Numbered from the stretch's first letter, positions 20,487 through 32,215 are shown. The stretch is DNA of 64,000 bases from Stagonosporopsis chrysanthemi (GCA_022560025.1 JAFISE010000050.1:124001-188000); one strand, 5' to 3'. A program made the numbers and translations. Notes: generated by a model from the letters alone, not told the origin.

Positions 20487-21777
20487 ATGGAAGAAATCGA
20501 GATGTATTCACCTCCCGAGTCGGTAACAAGCCATCATACAGGCCAATCAACAGCATTTGATCCTTCAGCGCCCCCAAGCCCAGTGGACAAGCTTGGCGGA
20601 CATGGGGAGCGGCGGGCATTCTCGAACATGCTGCAATCGGAGCCACAAAAACCGAGTACAGAACATGGATCGGTGGTAGATACTTGCAACGATGACGACT
20701 CGGATCAATATGGCTGGCCTCGTCTTGCGCAGATAATGTCAGAAGTGCCGGAGTTTGCAGCCTTCCCTCGTTTTCGGGAACTTAACATCAAGAACCTCTT
20801 GTATTATCAGTCGGAGCTCGAACTCTTACATCATCAGATCAAGAATGAGGAGAAGACGAACCATGATCTCAGAGTCGATCGCTATGATATTATCGTCCAG
20901 AGAAGCGACACTGAGTATCATAAATTACTGCTCAGGCTCCGAATATTGTTGCGCGAATACAGTACGTTAAATGCTGATCCCCAAAGAGACTCTGACACAT
21001 GCCACTACAGATGAGGCGCTTCTGCAATTGGCAAAAGTATCGACACTATCAGATCCTGAAGAATACAACATGCGTTCGCTCCGTATCTGGTGCACCGATC
21101 GTGCTGGTGGCGATGGCAGAATCCTAGATAAGGGCGGTTCAGTGGAAACCTATGGCGACAGGAACGATGTTCATCACCACAGTACCTTTTGGACAGTGCT
21201 AAGCGCATTGATTTGGGCAAAACCTCCACCGAAAGGGGATTTCGATCTTGTCGTTACTCATCCCGAGACCAAGATCGACGGATTCACGAAGTGGACTGTG
21301 TATTACCTGTTCCCTCTCTGGTGGTCCATCAAGAAGCGTTGTCACGCAAGAGCCGACGAAGAAGAACAACATGTAGGAGTGAGGGTTGAGAGGAAAAAAA
21401 AGGATCACAACACAGTTGAACGGAAATCAGAAAGTGCTGCTCTGCGATTGACATCAAATTTCTCGACGATTGTGGCCTGTTTGATCCCAGTTGTCGCCAT
21501 CGTGGTACTCAAGCAGCTCTCCCGCACACGCGACCTACTGCTATGTATCACAGGCTTTGCCATAATTTTTGCAGCGGGCTTGATCTTTCTCACTCGCGGA
21601 ACTAGCTCGAGAACAGAGATATTTGCCGCGACTGCTGCGTAAGCACTACCCTCATGCAAGCAATATTTCAAAGAAAGCAGCTGACAGAAGTGCAGTTTCT
21701 CTGCTGTGATGGTTGTTTTTATTTCACAACCAGTCATTCAAGTCTCACCTGGTGCCGAGGTTTCCATGCAAGGGTAA
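20487..21777 (+). CDS. DUF6594 membrane protein, 394 aa
   Basis: Exons are 20487-20961, 21011-21638 and 21696-21777. After an acidic, serine-rich N terminus comes the family signature region (about residues 72-110): GWPRLAQIMSEVPEFAAFPR then FRELNIKNLLYYQSELELLH. A predicted helical middle follows (LLLRLRILLREY joined to NEALLQLAKVS). Near the C terminus are two membrane helices (around STIVACLIPVVAIVVL and LLLCITGFAIIFAAG). The third exon, reached through donor GTAAGC at 21639 and acceptor TGCAG at 21695, adds a third helix (AAFSAVMVVFIS) typical of this family. Reading straight through instead gives a stop at 21640-21642 and loses that helix. DUF6594 proteins are common in filamentous ascomycetes; their function is not established. 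Confidence 0.85.
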
Positions 21778-22493
21778 TTTCAGCTTAAGCACAAGTTTGC
21801 ACATAGAGTCGCTGCGCGGTCCATCCTCCAACCCTCGCTTACTTCGTAGACCCCGCGTCTCCACTCCTCCGTTGATAGTAATTTCATATTGAAGTCCCAT
21901 CCTTGAACTTCATCGGCCCAGACTTGAGAAACAGACCGGCCGTTGATATCGATGTCGATGCAAATGGACGCAGAAATGATTGCACACCTCGCATCTTGTA
22001 GACGTTCCGCCGGACGTAGGAACACAGAGATCGAGTCTGATCACTGGTCAATACACCTTACATGGCATGAGTCTAAAACTTCAGACAGATGCCATTATGG
22101 TAGCCAAAAAGTGGAGGATGTCCCCACCTGAAGTTTGCCCATTGCTGATTGGATATGATCGAGAAGCTCGGACTATTGACGTCACATGCGGACAATTGCA
22201 GTCGCGAAAGGAATCCACCATTGCGTTGTAGCCCGCAGCTATCAAAGTCATCGTAAAACTCTCAATGTCGCAAAAATATGCAGTCAATCCCTTTAGTGGC
22301 GTCTGTGGCGTTAGACGCGTGAAGGGCGCGCAATATTCCCGAGGTCGGCTTCTTATCGATAAATGAATGGCCTTGAATATCAACACTGAACCCAGTTCTC
22401 GTACACACGTCAGTCTGTGTCGGGGAACTCAGCGTATCGTCAATATCTTTAAACCGCACCTTTGTGACTTCCTCTAGATACTCAGACCCTACC
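21778..22493. other. Intergenic, upstream of the aminotransferase
   Basis: 716 bases without a supported gene. Minus-strand frames at 22081-22386 and 22262-22816 are shadows of promoter and coding sequence. No motif stands out. Confidence 0.5.
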
Positions 22494-23951
22494 ATGATGC
22501 AGAAGAGCTCCTCATCCGTCCTGCGCGCCGTTGCGCCTGCCGTCGCCCGTTCGACCACACATATTCCTTCGCGATCCTTCTCTTCGACACAAGCCGCGTC
22601 CTCCGAGCTAGATGCAGCAGAGTTTGGCGAAAAACACATCGCCAAAGGAATTGGTCGTCTTACGAAGCATGTCTTCGAAGAAGGCAAGGGCTCATACATC
22701 ACGACCGACAAGGGCGTAAAGCTCCTTGACTTGACTTCTGGCATTGGAGTCGTGAATCTCGGCCATTGCCACCCCAAGGTCAGCGCTGCTGCCGCAGCCC
22801 AATGCAACAAGATCACACATGCTCAAGTCAATATCGGGTTCAGCTCTGCGCAGATTGCTCTTCTCAAGGAGCTGATTCCAATCCTCCCGCACAAGTCTCT
22901 GGACACTGTCTTCCTCTGGAATTCGGGTGCAGAAGCTGTTGAGGCCGCCGTCAAACTCGCTCGTGGAGCTACAAAGAAGCCCAACATTATCGTTATGCAA
23001 GGCTCCTACCACGGTCGTACCAACGCCACAGCATCCATGACACGATCGAAGACAATCTACGGCGAGGGCCATGGGCCATTGATGGGTGGTGTTTTTGCCA
23101 CAGCGTTCCCCTACTACAGTCAGTTCGGCGGTGCAACGCCCGACACACCCACCGAAGAGCTTGTCAATCAAGCTCTCCTCCAGGTCAAGCTCACATTGCA
23201 GCAACAGACCTCGCCCTCAGACACTGCCGCCATCATCTTGGAACCTGTGCTGGGTGAAGGAGGCTACGTACCTGCCCCTCCTGCATTTTTGCACGGCTTG
23301 AGGCAAATCTGTGATGAGAACAACATCCTACTCATTGCTGATGAGGTCCAATCCGGAATGGGTCGAACAGGACACATGTTCTTCGTAGAAGAGTCGGGCG
23401 TTCGACCCGACATTCTTATTTTCGCCAAGGGCATTGCTAATGGCTTCCCACTCTCCGGCATCGCCAGCTCGAAGGAGCTCATGGATTTGCAGAAGCCAGG
23501 ATCTATGGGTGGTACATATGCTGGAAACGCCGTTGCTTGTGCTGCTGCCAAGGCAGTCATAGAGGTCTTCCGCGAAGAAAACATCCTCGATAATGTCGCT
23601 GCGCGTTCCGAGCAGCTTTTCTCATTCCTCAAAGATCTCAAGGCCTCTGGCACAAAGGCTGGCAACTTGATCGAAGACATTCGTGGCAAAGGCTTGATGG
23701 TGGGTGTGCAATTCGCAAACCGGGCACTTCAGAGCGACTCATCGAATTCCGCCTCATGGGACGCGAGGGCACAGCCGCAGATTGCACCCAGAGTAGTGCA
23801 AGAATGCGTAAAGAGAGATATGCTGTTGCTGAGCACATCTGTCTTCGATGTCCTAAGGTTCATTCCGCCGCTCACCATCAGCGAGGAAGAGTTGACTCAG
23901 GCATGCGGCATCTTTAAAGAGGCTCTGGAGGCTGCCGCGAGCGACTTGTAG
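22494..23951 (+). CDS. Class III aminotransferase, 4-aminobutyrate aminotransferase-like, 485 aa
   Basis: PLP-dependent enzyme moving an amino group from a primary amine such as GABA to 2-oxoglutarate. The gene is intronless. I take the ATG at 22494 because the next residues (MQKSSSSVLRAVAPAVARST) form an Arg/Ser-rich, acid-free mitochondrial-type presequence; an ATG at 22464 would add ten residues. Family motifs appear in order: LDLTSGIGVVNLGHCHP, FLWNSGAEAVEAAVKLAR (phosphate-binding region), GSYHGRTNATASMTRSK, LLIADEVQSGMGRTG (Asp pairing with the PLP ring nitrogen) and FAKGIANGFPLSG, in which Lys312 is the Schiff-base lysine. The C-terminal small domain is complete. Substrate could be GABA or another omega-amino acid; ornithine is less likely but not excluded. 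Confidence 0.9.
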   Translation: MMQKSSSSVLRAVAPAVARSTTHIPSRSFSSTQAASSELDAAEFGEKHIAKGIGRLTKHVFEEGKGSYITTDKGVKLLDLTSGIGVVNLGHCHPKVSAAAAAQCNKITHAQVNIGFSSAQIALLKELIPILPHKSLDTVFLWNSGAEAVEAAVKLARGATKKPNIIVMQGSYHGRTNATASMTRSKTIYGEGHGPLMGGVFATAFPYYSQFGGATPDTPTEELVNQALLQVKLTLQQQTSPSDTAAIILEPVLGEGGYVPAPPAFLHGLRQICDENNILLIADEVQSGMGRTGHMFFVEESGVRPDILIFAKGIANGFPLSGIASSKELMDLQKPGSMGGTYAGNAVACAAAKAVIEVFREENILDNVAARSEQLFSFLKDLKASGTKAGNLIEDIRGKGLMVGVQFANRALQSDSSNSASWDARAQPQIAPRVVQECVKRDMLLLSTSVFDVLRFIPPLTISEEELTQACGIFKEALEAAASDL

Positions 23952-24711
23952 ACTTAAGCTGTTACTCCCCAATTCTTGAAGCGTACATGAACTTTATTGA
24001 CATCTGAGCCATATTGGTCTTATTATCTCTCAACCAACGACTAAATACAAAGCCTCTTGGTGGAATCTGCGCGACGTGCTATAAGTTCATACAGGGGTAT
24101 GAAGGAACAATGAACCGAAAGGGGTCGACGCCGACAGCCGTAAGCCAGAACCAGACAGTACTGAACTTCCACAAAGCTTACTTTCTTAAGCTTGACGCAT
24201 TGATCGGATCTATGGGTAACAAGTCTCTCTAGCAAGATGGTACACATGTTGCCCGTGTCATAACTAGCTTGAACGCAACAAGGTAGTGTCAGTCCGCAGT
24301 AGTCAGAATCTGTACTAGGCTTCCACCTACCAACTGACAAGGAACGTGGCGTAGTGTTTGCATCTTGCGGATAATATTGCAATGTTTCTAGTCAGCAAAT
24401 AGCAGAGCTGTTACGAGGATATGGAGCATAGCATACTTTGTGTATCCGGTCTCCAAGTTCGTCACCATTCAGGTGCGTGCCAATCGAGTTCTTCATTTGT
24501 ACGGCTTCTTCGAGAGACAGTTGACGCAGACCTGAGACTTGGGTAAGATCTGTATGTCTGCTGTAAGAGGCAACGACTACCTTCAAGAAGACCTTGAACA
24601 GACACGAGAATGAGATCAGCGACACTCAAACAGGAGAAGCCTGTGCCAAAAGTAAATGATGCTAGAGTAATGACTGCTTGATGTTTCCATTTTAGTTCCG
24701 ATCTCGGCTGC
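23952..24711. other. Convergent intergenic region with a weak minus-strand frame
   Basis: 760 bases between two convergent 3' ends. A minus-strand stretch around 24383-24560 reads LSLEEAVQMKNSIGTHLNG, ends near a plausible donor and acceptor (GTATGC to CTGACTAG), and may be a remnant exon, but I cannot build a complete gene from it. Confidence 0.35.
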
Positions 24712-26200
24712 CTAGCTAGCCGGAAAATTCGCACTTTTTGCGTCCCCGTCAATCTCTACCAGTTGCACGAAACTCCTTTCATCATCGGTCGTATGGGGCT
24801 TCTTTGTATGACTGACACGGAACGTGGTCTGCACGTTGATTTCATTCGCGGTCAGGCCACCAAAGGCATCGAAGCCGCGACTGCGTGCCGAAGGAGCTGC
24901 GGTGTTCTTTGATGTAGATTGGTTTGTGCTGCCCAGGATTTTCGGGAATAGTCGAGTAAGGCCCAGACGAATAGAGGGCATACAAGTACAGATAATGCCC
25001 ACTTGACATTCGATAACGGACCAGAGGCTGGCTTCGAGATAGTCCCAAGTCATGTCGGTCGTATTGGCGAAGTGTACAAGAGAGCGAAGTCGAAGTATTG
25101 AGACTATGGTGACACTACAGGTTTTGTATTAGCATTGGAGTAGTGACGGCCTCGGAGTGTTTTAGCTCACAATGCTCCAACACTGAACATCATAAGAACG
25201 CCAATCTTTTTCTTGAGGCCTAGATGCAGTTTCCAAATCTGGGTTATAGGTAGTGATAACGTGATGAAGTCGACGAGGATGCTGTGCGCTGCATGTGTGA
25301 AGGCCAGCGCGTTGTTGTTGATACATGTGCCAGCGTGTTCTCCGTCCCATTGCTTCCATGCAAAGCTGACTGGTGTGCAAACAAAAGTAGCAGCACAGCC
25401 AAACGCTATCATTGAGGCAACCTGGATGTATATAACAACCCACACAATTTGCCTAAAGCGCTTTTCCGGGAAGATCTGGAGAAAGAAGAGTAGAAAGGAG
25501 ATCTTGATGAACCCAAGCACAGTGAAATATGCGATCTCACTGACCCAGAAGTACTGTCAGCCATAATTAGCAAAATATAGCAAGGCTGTAAGGTCATCGC
25601 ACCAGTAGCGTAGTAGTTATGTCCGAGAAACTGACATTCCACATGTCAACTCCGAGTCCAGTGAATGACATCTTGTAGCAAACAGCGAAAAGAACGGTAT
25701 CCAACGCCAGGACCATCGCCATGTTGCCATCGTCAAGCCAATGCAAGCGTCCGACAGAGAACCGTACGGACCACTGAACCGACATAGCTATCACTGCCAG
25801 ACTATAGAAAATCACATTGATGTGCCGGTAGCTTGTTGACTTATCGCGGACGGGCTCATCGGTGCAAGCCTTGAAGGTCGTGTTCAGTGCGCTCAACTCG
25901 TCCTTGCGGGTGCATGCTGTCGCGAAGCAATCTCTGGCGCGGTCTAGTGTCGGTAGGTCCTGGCATACGCAGGCTGCGCCGGAGGGTAACAGTGGACGGC
26001 ATGCTGTAGTCGCAAATGTGGTGTTGATGCAATTTCGCTGTGTCATTTGTTACAGTCTGATCTAGTACATTGAAAGAAAGCAGAAAAGAAGAACTTACTG
26101 CACAAGTAGGCAGCGGGCTGAAGTCGTTTGTCTGCGCATAGCATGTAGTGATCGATGAGCATAGCAACACAAGCACCCTCAAAACAGAGCTTGACCTCAT
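24712..26200 (-). CDS. CFEM-domain seven-helix membrane protein (Pth11-like receptor type), 440 aa
   Basis: Exons (minus): 26200-26099, 26037-25603, 25553-25171, 25114-24712; introns are 61, 49 and 56 bp. A signal peptide (MRSSSVLRVLVLLCSSITTC) is followed by a CFEM domain whose cysteines span the first intron: PLPTCA, RNC, TTAC, ACVC, RDC, TAC and a last Cys in FKACTDEP. Seven hydrophobic segments follow, including VIFYSLAVIAMSVQWSVRF, FTVLGFIKISFLLFFLQIF, VIYIQVASMIAFGCAATF and ILVDFITLSLPITQIW. The C-terminal tail is serine/threonine-rich and cytoplasmic. The layout matches the fungal rhodopsin-like (Pth11-related) family, some members of which act in surface sensing; ligand unknown. An in-frame ATG at 26218 is an alternative start, but the ATG at 26200 has better context (G at -3). 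Confidence 0.88.
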
Positions 26201-27773
26201 GACGCCCAATGTAGTCATACAGGTGCGGAACCGACAGATGTGTAAGCGGCCAACAGAAAACGAGAGGTGCCATACATATATCACCCTGAATGTGCAGATG
26301 TGAAAGACCCCTTTGCAGCACGCCTTGGTCTCAGTCATGGATGTGCAGTGCTGCTTCCGTGCCGCTGTGGGACTAGCTACCGGTACAGATCCCCCGGACT
26401 AACATCCCTGCTATGTGTCTAGAATTGCCGAGCACAGCCAAATCAGGAGAATGTCACTTCCTCGATCGCACAGTATCCTCGTATTGTACTCATGGCTCGG
26501 GTGTTCGGAGCCTCGAACCAGCGGGATGAGAGTTGCGTACAACATTCATGATTACTCAGTTGACCGATCGGCCAAGCTGACAGCACGAGCTCAATGAAGC
26601 GAGACTGGACAGCGTTGACAGGTCGAGCTCGGACAGGCGCGAAGCGAGTGCCCTGGAACTGGCGACGCCGATCCTTAACCGGGGCGTCCGTACAATCTGC
26701 GCGAAAGGACCGACGTTGTCAAACCAGTCCTGCAACGGTTGCAAAAAGACGCGACGGCAACCAACCAGGCATCACTGAATCGTGCTACTATTGAGGCCGC
26801 GAGTTCATGCGGTCAAAATACGGACCCACCCGAAGCCGTCCTGCCGCCGTCATGAGTCGGGGGCTCGCCACACTCTGCCCGTGCGCGTCAACTGTCAGAA
26901 AGGCAGGTCGACCGAGCTTTTTTCTTTTTATCGATCGTTCCAACAAGCAAGAAAACTTGGGTTTGTAGTTGCTTTTGCCTGATACCTATCACATACTAGA
27001 CAAACATGTTCGTGTAAGAGCATAGCGTACACTTTTTTCTAGAACACTGGCAACTTGTGCATGTCTGTTAGATCGCTTATGCAGTGATTGCGAACAGAAG
27101 GGGATATCGTGGGCGGTGAGTATGATTTGGACGAACCAGAAAGAAGTAGCTCCTTTGTAGGGTAAAGGGTGCTGTTGATCTTGATTACTACTGTACGCAG
27201 AACCTGAGATACTTAATAGATGCTATGTGTGGCCCACTTCCACCGTCTTCATCAAGGTCGCGAAATAGGTCCTTGATGATCATTGTGTCTGCTGAAAGAA
27301 CGTCCAAAGTGTTATGATGACGACAAGCCACGGAGCTAACAGCTGGAAAGCCCTTATAAGTACTGTGTATGGTAGTGGCCCTCTCACGTTGCCAAGAAAG
27401 TGGGCTGCAACAATGCATACGAAACTCTCCTTGATGGAGGCTGTCGAAATTATTACGCGAACATGCCAAGAACTGACAGTTGTGTAGAGGACCATGCCAT
27501 TGTTCCAGATTAAGAAATTATCTCGCGTTGTCAGCAACACAAGAGTGGCCCTCTTTGGAAAGATGGCGATGCGTTCCGACGTTTGGCGTATGTGTTCAAC
27601 GCTTGCAAAGGTGACATTGTCACGAAACGCAAACTGGGTCATGTAACTCGATGATTGATACGCGCCAACGACTGGTGTACTGCATATTGCCTGAAACGCC
27701 GCCAGGAAGAAAAGTTGTTTTCGCTCTTGCGTTCATTCAACTTCAGGATGAGGAGAACAACGAGATCTATTGT
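26201..27773. other. Intergenic, no gene recognised
   Basis: 1.6 kb between two minus-strand genes: promoter of the CFEM gene on the left, 3' flank of the aquaporin gene on the right. A 120-codon minus-strand frame at 27280-27642 is hydrophobic at its end but has no family resemblance I recognise. Confidence 0.45.
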
Positions 27774-28733
27774 TCAAAGTCCCCTTGCAGAGTCCTGCCC
27801 TGGATTCGCTTCTTCATAGTTGAAGTACTTGACGAAGCGGTAGTAGCCAGCTGCAACTGCGCCACCAAGCAGCGGGCCAACCCAGTAGATCCAATGATAA
27901 CTGGGAAATGATGTGCTGGCGACGGCGGGACCGAAGCTGCGAGTGGGGTTGAGTGAGCCGCCGGTATAGTAGACGCCTGGTCAAAGTCAGCATGATCGCT
28001 TGGGCAGATCGTAGGATTGGAGAACGGATCACGTACCGCCCATCATAGCGACAAAGAGCGCCAAGCCAATACCAACTGGCGCAATGAAGGTATCTCTGCT
28101 CTTCTCAGCAGCGAGCATAAGTACAACGAAGACTAGCTCAGCGGTCATAAACATCTCGATGAAGACACCCTGTGCAATGCTGGTTTCGGGCGAGAGCGTG
28201 GTGTTGGTAAGCGTGATGTCGCCGGGGAACATGCACTGCACCAAGCCTGCAGCGCACATACCGGCAAGTAGTTGGGCTGGAAACAGGATGATACCGCGCA
28301 GTGGGGGGAGTGCGCCGGCAAGAACCATGCCGAAGGTTACCTAGAAGGCTTTTTAGTTTGCAAACACCAACATAGACATAACAATTGAGCAGTCGGAACG
28401 TACGGCAGGGTTAAACAGGCCACCGCTGATGCGGTAGAACGCCCATACGTTGACCAACAAGCTGAAACCATATACAAGAGCAGTATGGATGTTCATCTGA
28501 GCGCTGAATCCTCCGTTCTCGAGGGACGTTTCGCTTCGCTGAGTGTGCAACATAATCTGACAGGCAAACGAGAAGTACAGAAACATGAATGTCCCGCAGA
28601 ACTCTCCTGTAGCAGCGACGAAGTGCTTCTGCAGTGTACTGAGTTGCGGGCGGTTCCGTCTACTAGTGCCATTCGACGCATCCGCGGGGCCATCTCGTTC
28701 TTTGGTGTTACGGTGGACAGGGAGGCGTGGCAT
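27774..28733 (-). CDS. Aquaporin / aquaglyceroporin (MIP family), 278 aa, second box NPT
   Basis: Exons (minus): 28733-28404, 28340-28037 and 27976-27774; introns of 63 and 60 bp. A 45-residue basic N-terminal tail precedes six helices. The first half contains FVAATGEFCGTFMFLYFSF and SGGLFNPAV (NPA at 108-110), cut by intron 1 exactly after the Ala codon. The second half contains GVFIEMFMTAELVFVVLML and TGGSLNPTRSFGPAV. The second signature box is therefore NPT (221-223) rather than NPA, with the selectivity-filter arginine (Arg224) intact. The protein ends with a short polar tail. It should form a tetrameric membrane channel for water or small solutes. The Thr substitution is encoded by ACT and is probably real because the frame is clean. 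Confidence 0.9.
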
Positions 28734-29578
28734 GTTTCGGCTCGTGTGTGAACTGCCTTGGATCCGACAGAAGGGAGACTGGAACAATAGAGAATGTATT
28801 GCAGACAAGGAGGAACAAGAGGAACAAAAGATATTAAGGGTCAAACCACTGCTTGCAACGACTCGGAGGGCAGGATGCTAGCATGATCGGTCATAGCAAT
28901 ATCATACTGGCGTGAACGTGCAGTCTGCACGGACAATCTGCACGCTGACAAAAGAGCAGGGCTCATACAGGCTTGTGCATGCGTTGATAAAGTCCCATCC
29001 TGGCACAAGTGACGATGTATGACGAGCATGCAATTGGACGGGTGGATAGTGGGTGGCTCCCATGCAGGGTTCAACCATACATAGACAGTTTCCAAAACCA
29101 TGTGGTTTGTCGAAGGCGATCTAGATGGTCATTTTGTGCAGTAGGATAGATGTCTTTGGCTTACAGGTGCGGATGAACTTGATACGTCGGGTTTCGTGAT
29201 GGTGACCGGGTCAAGAAGTCTCCAGTAACAGCTTCCAGTAGTGCGCATACTGGGGCCGGGAAGCAAAGGACTACCGCGGAGTAGTACGGCATGTATTTGG
29301 TGTGACAAAGGATGGATGTTTCTGCAGCGATAAGTGTCCACTGTGAGTGAGCAGCATCTGGATGGTCTTTGTAGAGATACGTCGGCCCGCCGACTATGAA
29401 CTAGTAACACAAGACGCACGGCGGCGCTATCAAATAGGTCAATCTCAAGTAGTGGTCATAGTATTTGGTATGAGACGTGCACAATAGTGGCTGGAGCCGG
29501 TAGTGTGTCCAAAATGGCGATGTTTGAATTGTTGACCTTGCTTTGCTTGGATCCAGGTTTGCTATGAATGACGTTGCA
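28734..29578. other. Intergenic
   Basis: 845 bases between the aquaporin start and the dolichyldiphosphatase stop. No gene or repeat recognised; it holds the aquaporin promoter. Confidence 0.5.
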
Positions 29579-30375
29579 TCACCTGCTCTTCTTGCCTTGG
29601 ACACGGAAGGTCTGTCGTTTGCGTCTCTCCTCCCAACGTGCCCAGCCAGAGTCAACCAGGTCCTCCTGGATGACCAAGTCTCTGACACGCAAGGCACGCG
29701 CAAGCCAGGTGCTTAGCGCCCAATCAATCCAGCCAGCCCTGCGCAGATAGGTCGTAAAGACAAACCACACAAAAGCAAAAGCGGCACCGCAAGCACAGCC
29801 AACCAGGACCTGCTTCTGGGTGTGATAGCTCAGGTATATGCGGCTGACGGCGACGGCGGCTGCAGAGGCCAGGGCCAGGAGTGACAGCACCAGGCGGCCG
29901 GCGAAGCTGAACGGCGTGTGCGTCTCGGTCGGGTGAGGGACGTGGCGGAATAGCAGGAAGAGAGCCAGAGTGACGGAGAAGAAAGACACAAACTGTGCGT
30001 GAGACGAGGGCATGCCGTAGCCCTTTCCGTGCATTTCTGTGCTGCTCAGTATGGCGGCTTGTCTGCGGCCATGTGGCTGGGGACGTACCTCGAGGTCGCT
30101 CCTCCTTGAAGTGGCGCTTCAGCACCCAATTGAGCGCCTCACAGGCCATTTGGCCCGCAAACATGAGGCCAATCTCCACCTCACGGTTTGACCATATCAG
30201 CGTTGCGTACACGACGCACAGTCCCTGCGGCACCAGAGCCAGCCAGGCGCACAGGTAGGAGACGCGGTCGGCGGGGTTCTTGCATAGTCAGCACGGGTGT
30301 CATGGGAGGGGGCAGAGAGGCACATACGTAGTGGACATGCGTCAGGGACAGCGACGCAAGCGGGGGGTTCTCCAT
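29579..30375 (-). CDS. CAX4: Dolichyldiphosphatase (PAP2 family, CAX4-like), 231 aa
   Basis: ER membrane enzyme that removes a phosphate from dolichyl diphosphate to recycle the lipid carrier for N-glycosylation. Exons (minus): 30375-30328 (MENPPLASLSLTHVHY), 30278-30089 and 30036-29579. Intron 1 (49 bp) has donor GTATGT and an AAG acceptor; intron 2 (52 bp) is GTACGT to CACAG with branch TACTGAG. The three PAP2 phosphatase motifs are in order: KRHFKEERPR, then YGMPSSHAQF, then SRIYLSYHTQKQ with the catalytic-type Arg and His. Four or five membrane helices are visible (VVYATLIWSNREVEIGLMF, FVSFFSVTLALFLLF, LVLSLLALASAAAVAV, CGAAFAFVWFVFTTYL). Length fits the family. The gene is head to head with the RBR ligase gene. 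Confidence 0.9.
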
Positions 30376-30749
30376 GTCCAAAGAGAAAGAGCGTCTTGAG
30401 GTGTACAATGGGGCGTGCAATGCTCCAAGCTGCACTATGACAGCCGCGCCGGCAGCCGTCGGCGCTAACGGGGAACGGGGGCACCGCCGACCACCACAAG
30501 CCCTGGGACTGTCACCAACGGCGCACCCATCGCAGCAGGGCCGCGAACATGTGCCTGCAGGCTTCGACTCACGCACCATGGCCTAGCTCGAGAGTCAGCG
30601 TGCTCCTCTTCTCGCTATCGATAGTCGCCACGGCCTGTGTGCGCCCTTATCTCCGTCTTGCTCCGCCCTAAATCTACCTCTGGCCCTCTGTACGCCACAC
30701 CCTGTCGTGGTGCTTTTTTTTGTACACCAACTTCCTGCCGGATCCCACC
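30376..30749. promoter_or_regulatory. Bidirectional promoter region
   Basis: 374 bases separate the start codons of two divergent genes (dolichyldiphosphatase, -; RBR ligase, +). Both promoters and 5' UTRs must fit here. A pyrimidine-rich stretch lies close to the plus-strand start. No TATA box is evident. Confidence 0.5.
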
Positions 30750-32215
30750 ATGGACGAGGATTCAGACGAGCGCACGGAGGAGCTCGAGACGTTGCAGTCC
30801 ATCTATCCAGAGCTTGTCACCGACCCCAGTAGCCCGTTTACGGCGACGCTCGACTTGCTGGTGGCGCCCACCAAACCGCTGCCTGTTGCATTTACGCCTG
30901 ATCAAGACGTCCAGCGCCTGGCCTACCTTCCTTCGCTCCGCATCGAATTCCACCTACCGGCCGAGTACCCTAACGACCGTCCGCCGCAGGTCAAGATTAC
31001 AACTACCCCGCCTTGGTTGCCTGAGCGCGCGGCCCAAAAGCTTGCAGGCGACGCCAGGTCGCTATGGGACGAATACGGAGGTGGCATGATACTGTTCGCC
31101 TACGTCAGTTCGTTGCAGGAGCAGGCTGAGACGTGCTTTGGCATCGCAGAGCTCACGCTACCTGCTGCATTGCGCAACGAACTGCTAGACTATAGCAGGC
31201 GGATGAAGCGCGAGCTTTTCGACAAGGAGACATTCGACTGCGAGGTCTGCCTCGAGCCGAAAAAGGGCTCGGTATGCTATCGCATGGAGCGCTGCAGTCA
31301 CGTCTTCTGCGTGGCCTGCTTGCAAGACTATTACAATAACTGCATCACCGAGGGCGCCGTCAACAATGTGAAATGCATGTCCACCGAATGTGGTGGCGAA
31401 AAAACGAAAGAGCGGCTGATATCGCCCAAAGAACTGTTGCAGATACCCATCCCTCGCCAACAAGTAGAGCGCTACGTCAACATCAAACGCAAGAAGAAAA
31501 TGGAGACGGATCGCAATATTATCTTTTGCCCACGACAGTGGTGCCAAGGCGCCATGCGATCAGCAAAATACCCAAAGATCACCGACGTGACCCTCATAGA
31601 CGATTCGGACTCGGAAACAGAAGAGGTGGAGGATCAACCACAATCGGACACCCCCACGGGACCAGAGAAGCGCTTGGTTGGCGTCAGGGGCATGGATCGT
31701 CTCGCCGTGTGTGAAGACTGCACTCTTGCCTTTTGTGTCGTGTGTCTTTCGTCCTGGCACGGTGACTTCGTCCGTTGCGAACCTCGCGACGCCAATCAGC
31801 TCACTGAAGAGGATCAGGCATCTCTGAATTTCATCATGAAGAACACTTCGCCATGTGCATATTGCTCTGTACCATGTCAGAAATCATTTGGATGTAAGTC
31901 AATATCATCAGTTTTTGGTTTCCCGATTGCAGCAGCTGACCCTATATCTCAGGCAACCACATGACCTGCGCGCAGTGCAAAACCCACTTTTGCTATCTTT
32001 GCGGTGCTTGGCTGGATCCAGGACGCCCCTATCAGCATTTCAACGACCCAAAGAACAAGGCTTGCTATCAACGCCTTATGGATGGTGCGGAGGGGGACAT
32101 GGCGAATGGCGACCTGCAGTTTGGTGGGCGACGGGGAGCAGAGCACCTTGCCGATTTCTGGGAAGAAGAGGCAATGCGGATACAGATGCAGATCAACAAT
32201 GAAGATACGGGGTAA
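30750..32215 (+). CDS. RWD-RBR E3 ubiquitin ligase (RNF14/Itt1-like), 468 aa
   Basis: RBR ligases pass ubiquitin from an E2 to a cysteine in RING2 and then to substrate. Exons are 30750-31893 and 31953-32215 (59-bp intron, GTAAGT to TCTCAG). The start is the ATG at 30750 (CACCATGG). An N-terminal RWD domain (about residues 8-140: EELETLQSIYPEL ... YPNDRPPQVKI) is followed by RING1 (CEVCLEPKKG, CSHVFCVACLQDYY, CMSTECG), IBR (FCPRQWCQGAM ... CEDCTLAFCVVCLSSWHG, with an acidic insert) and RING2 (CAYCSVPCQKSFGCNHMTC). The catalytic-type cysteine is Cys382 in GCNHM; its codon is split T|GC by the intron. The RNF14/Itt1 group has been linked to translation termination and ribosome-associated quality control (family knowledge). 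The 3' end faces the SDR gene. Confidence 0.93.

Noticed and set aside
24383..24640. Small minus-strand gene
   Set aside because: The frame has some coding character and a possible intron, but no domain, no clear start and no complete model.
27280..27642. 120-codon minus-strand frame
   Set aside because: No family resemblance and no supporting signals; frames of this length occur by chance.
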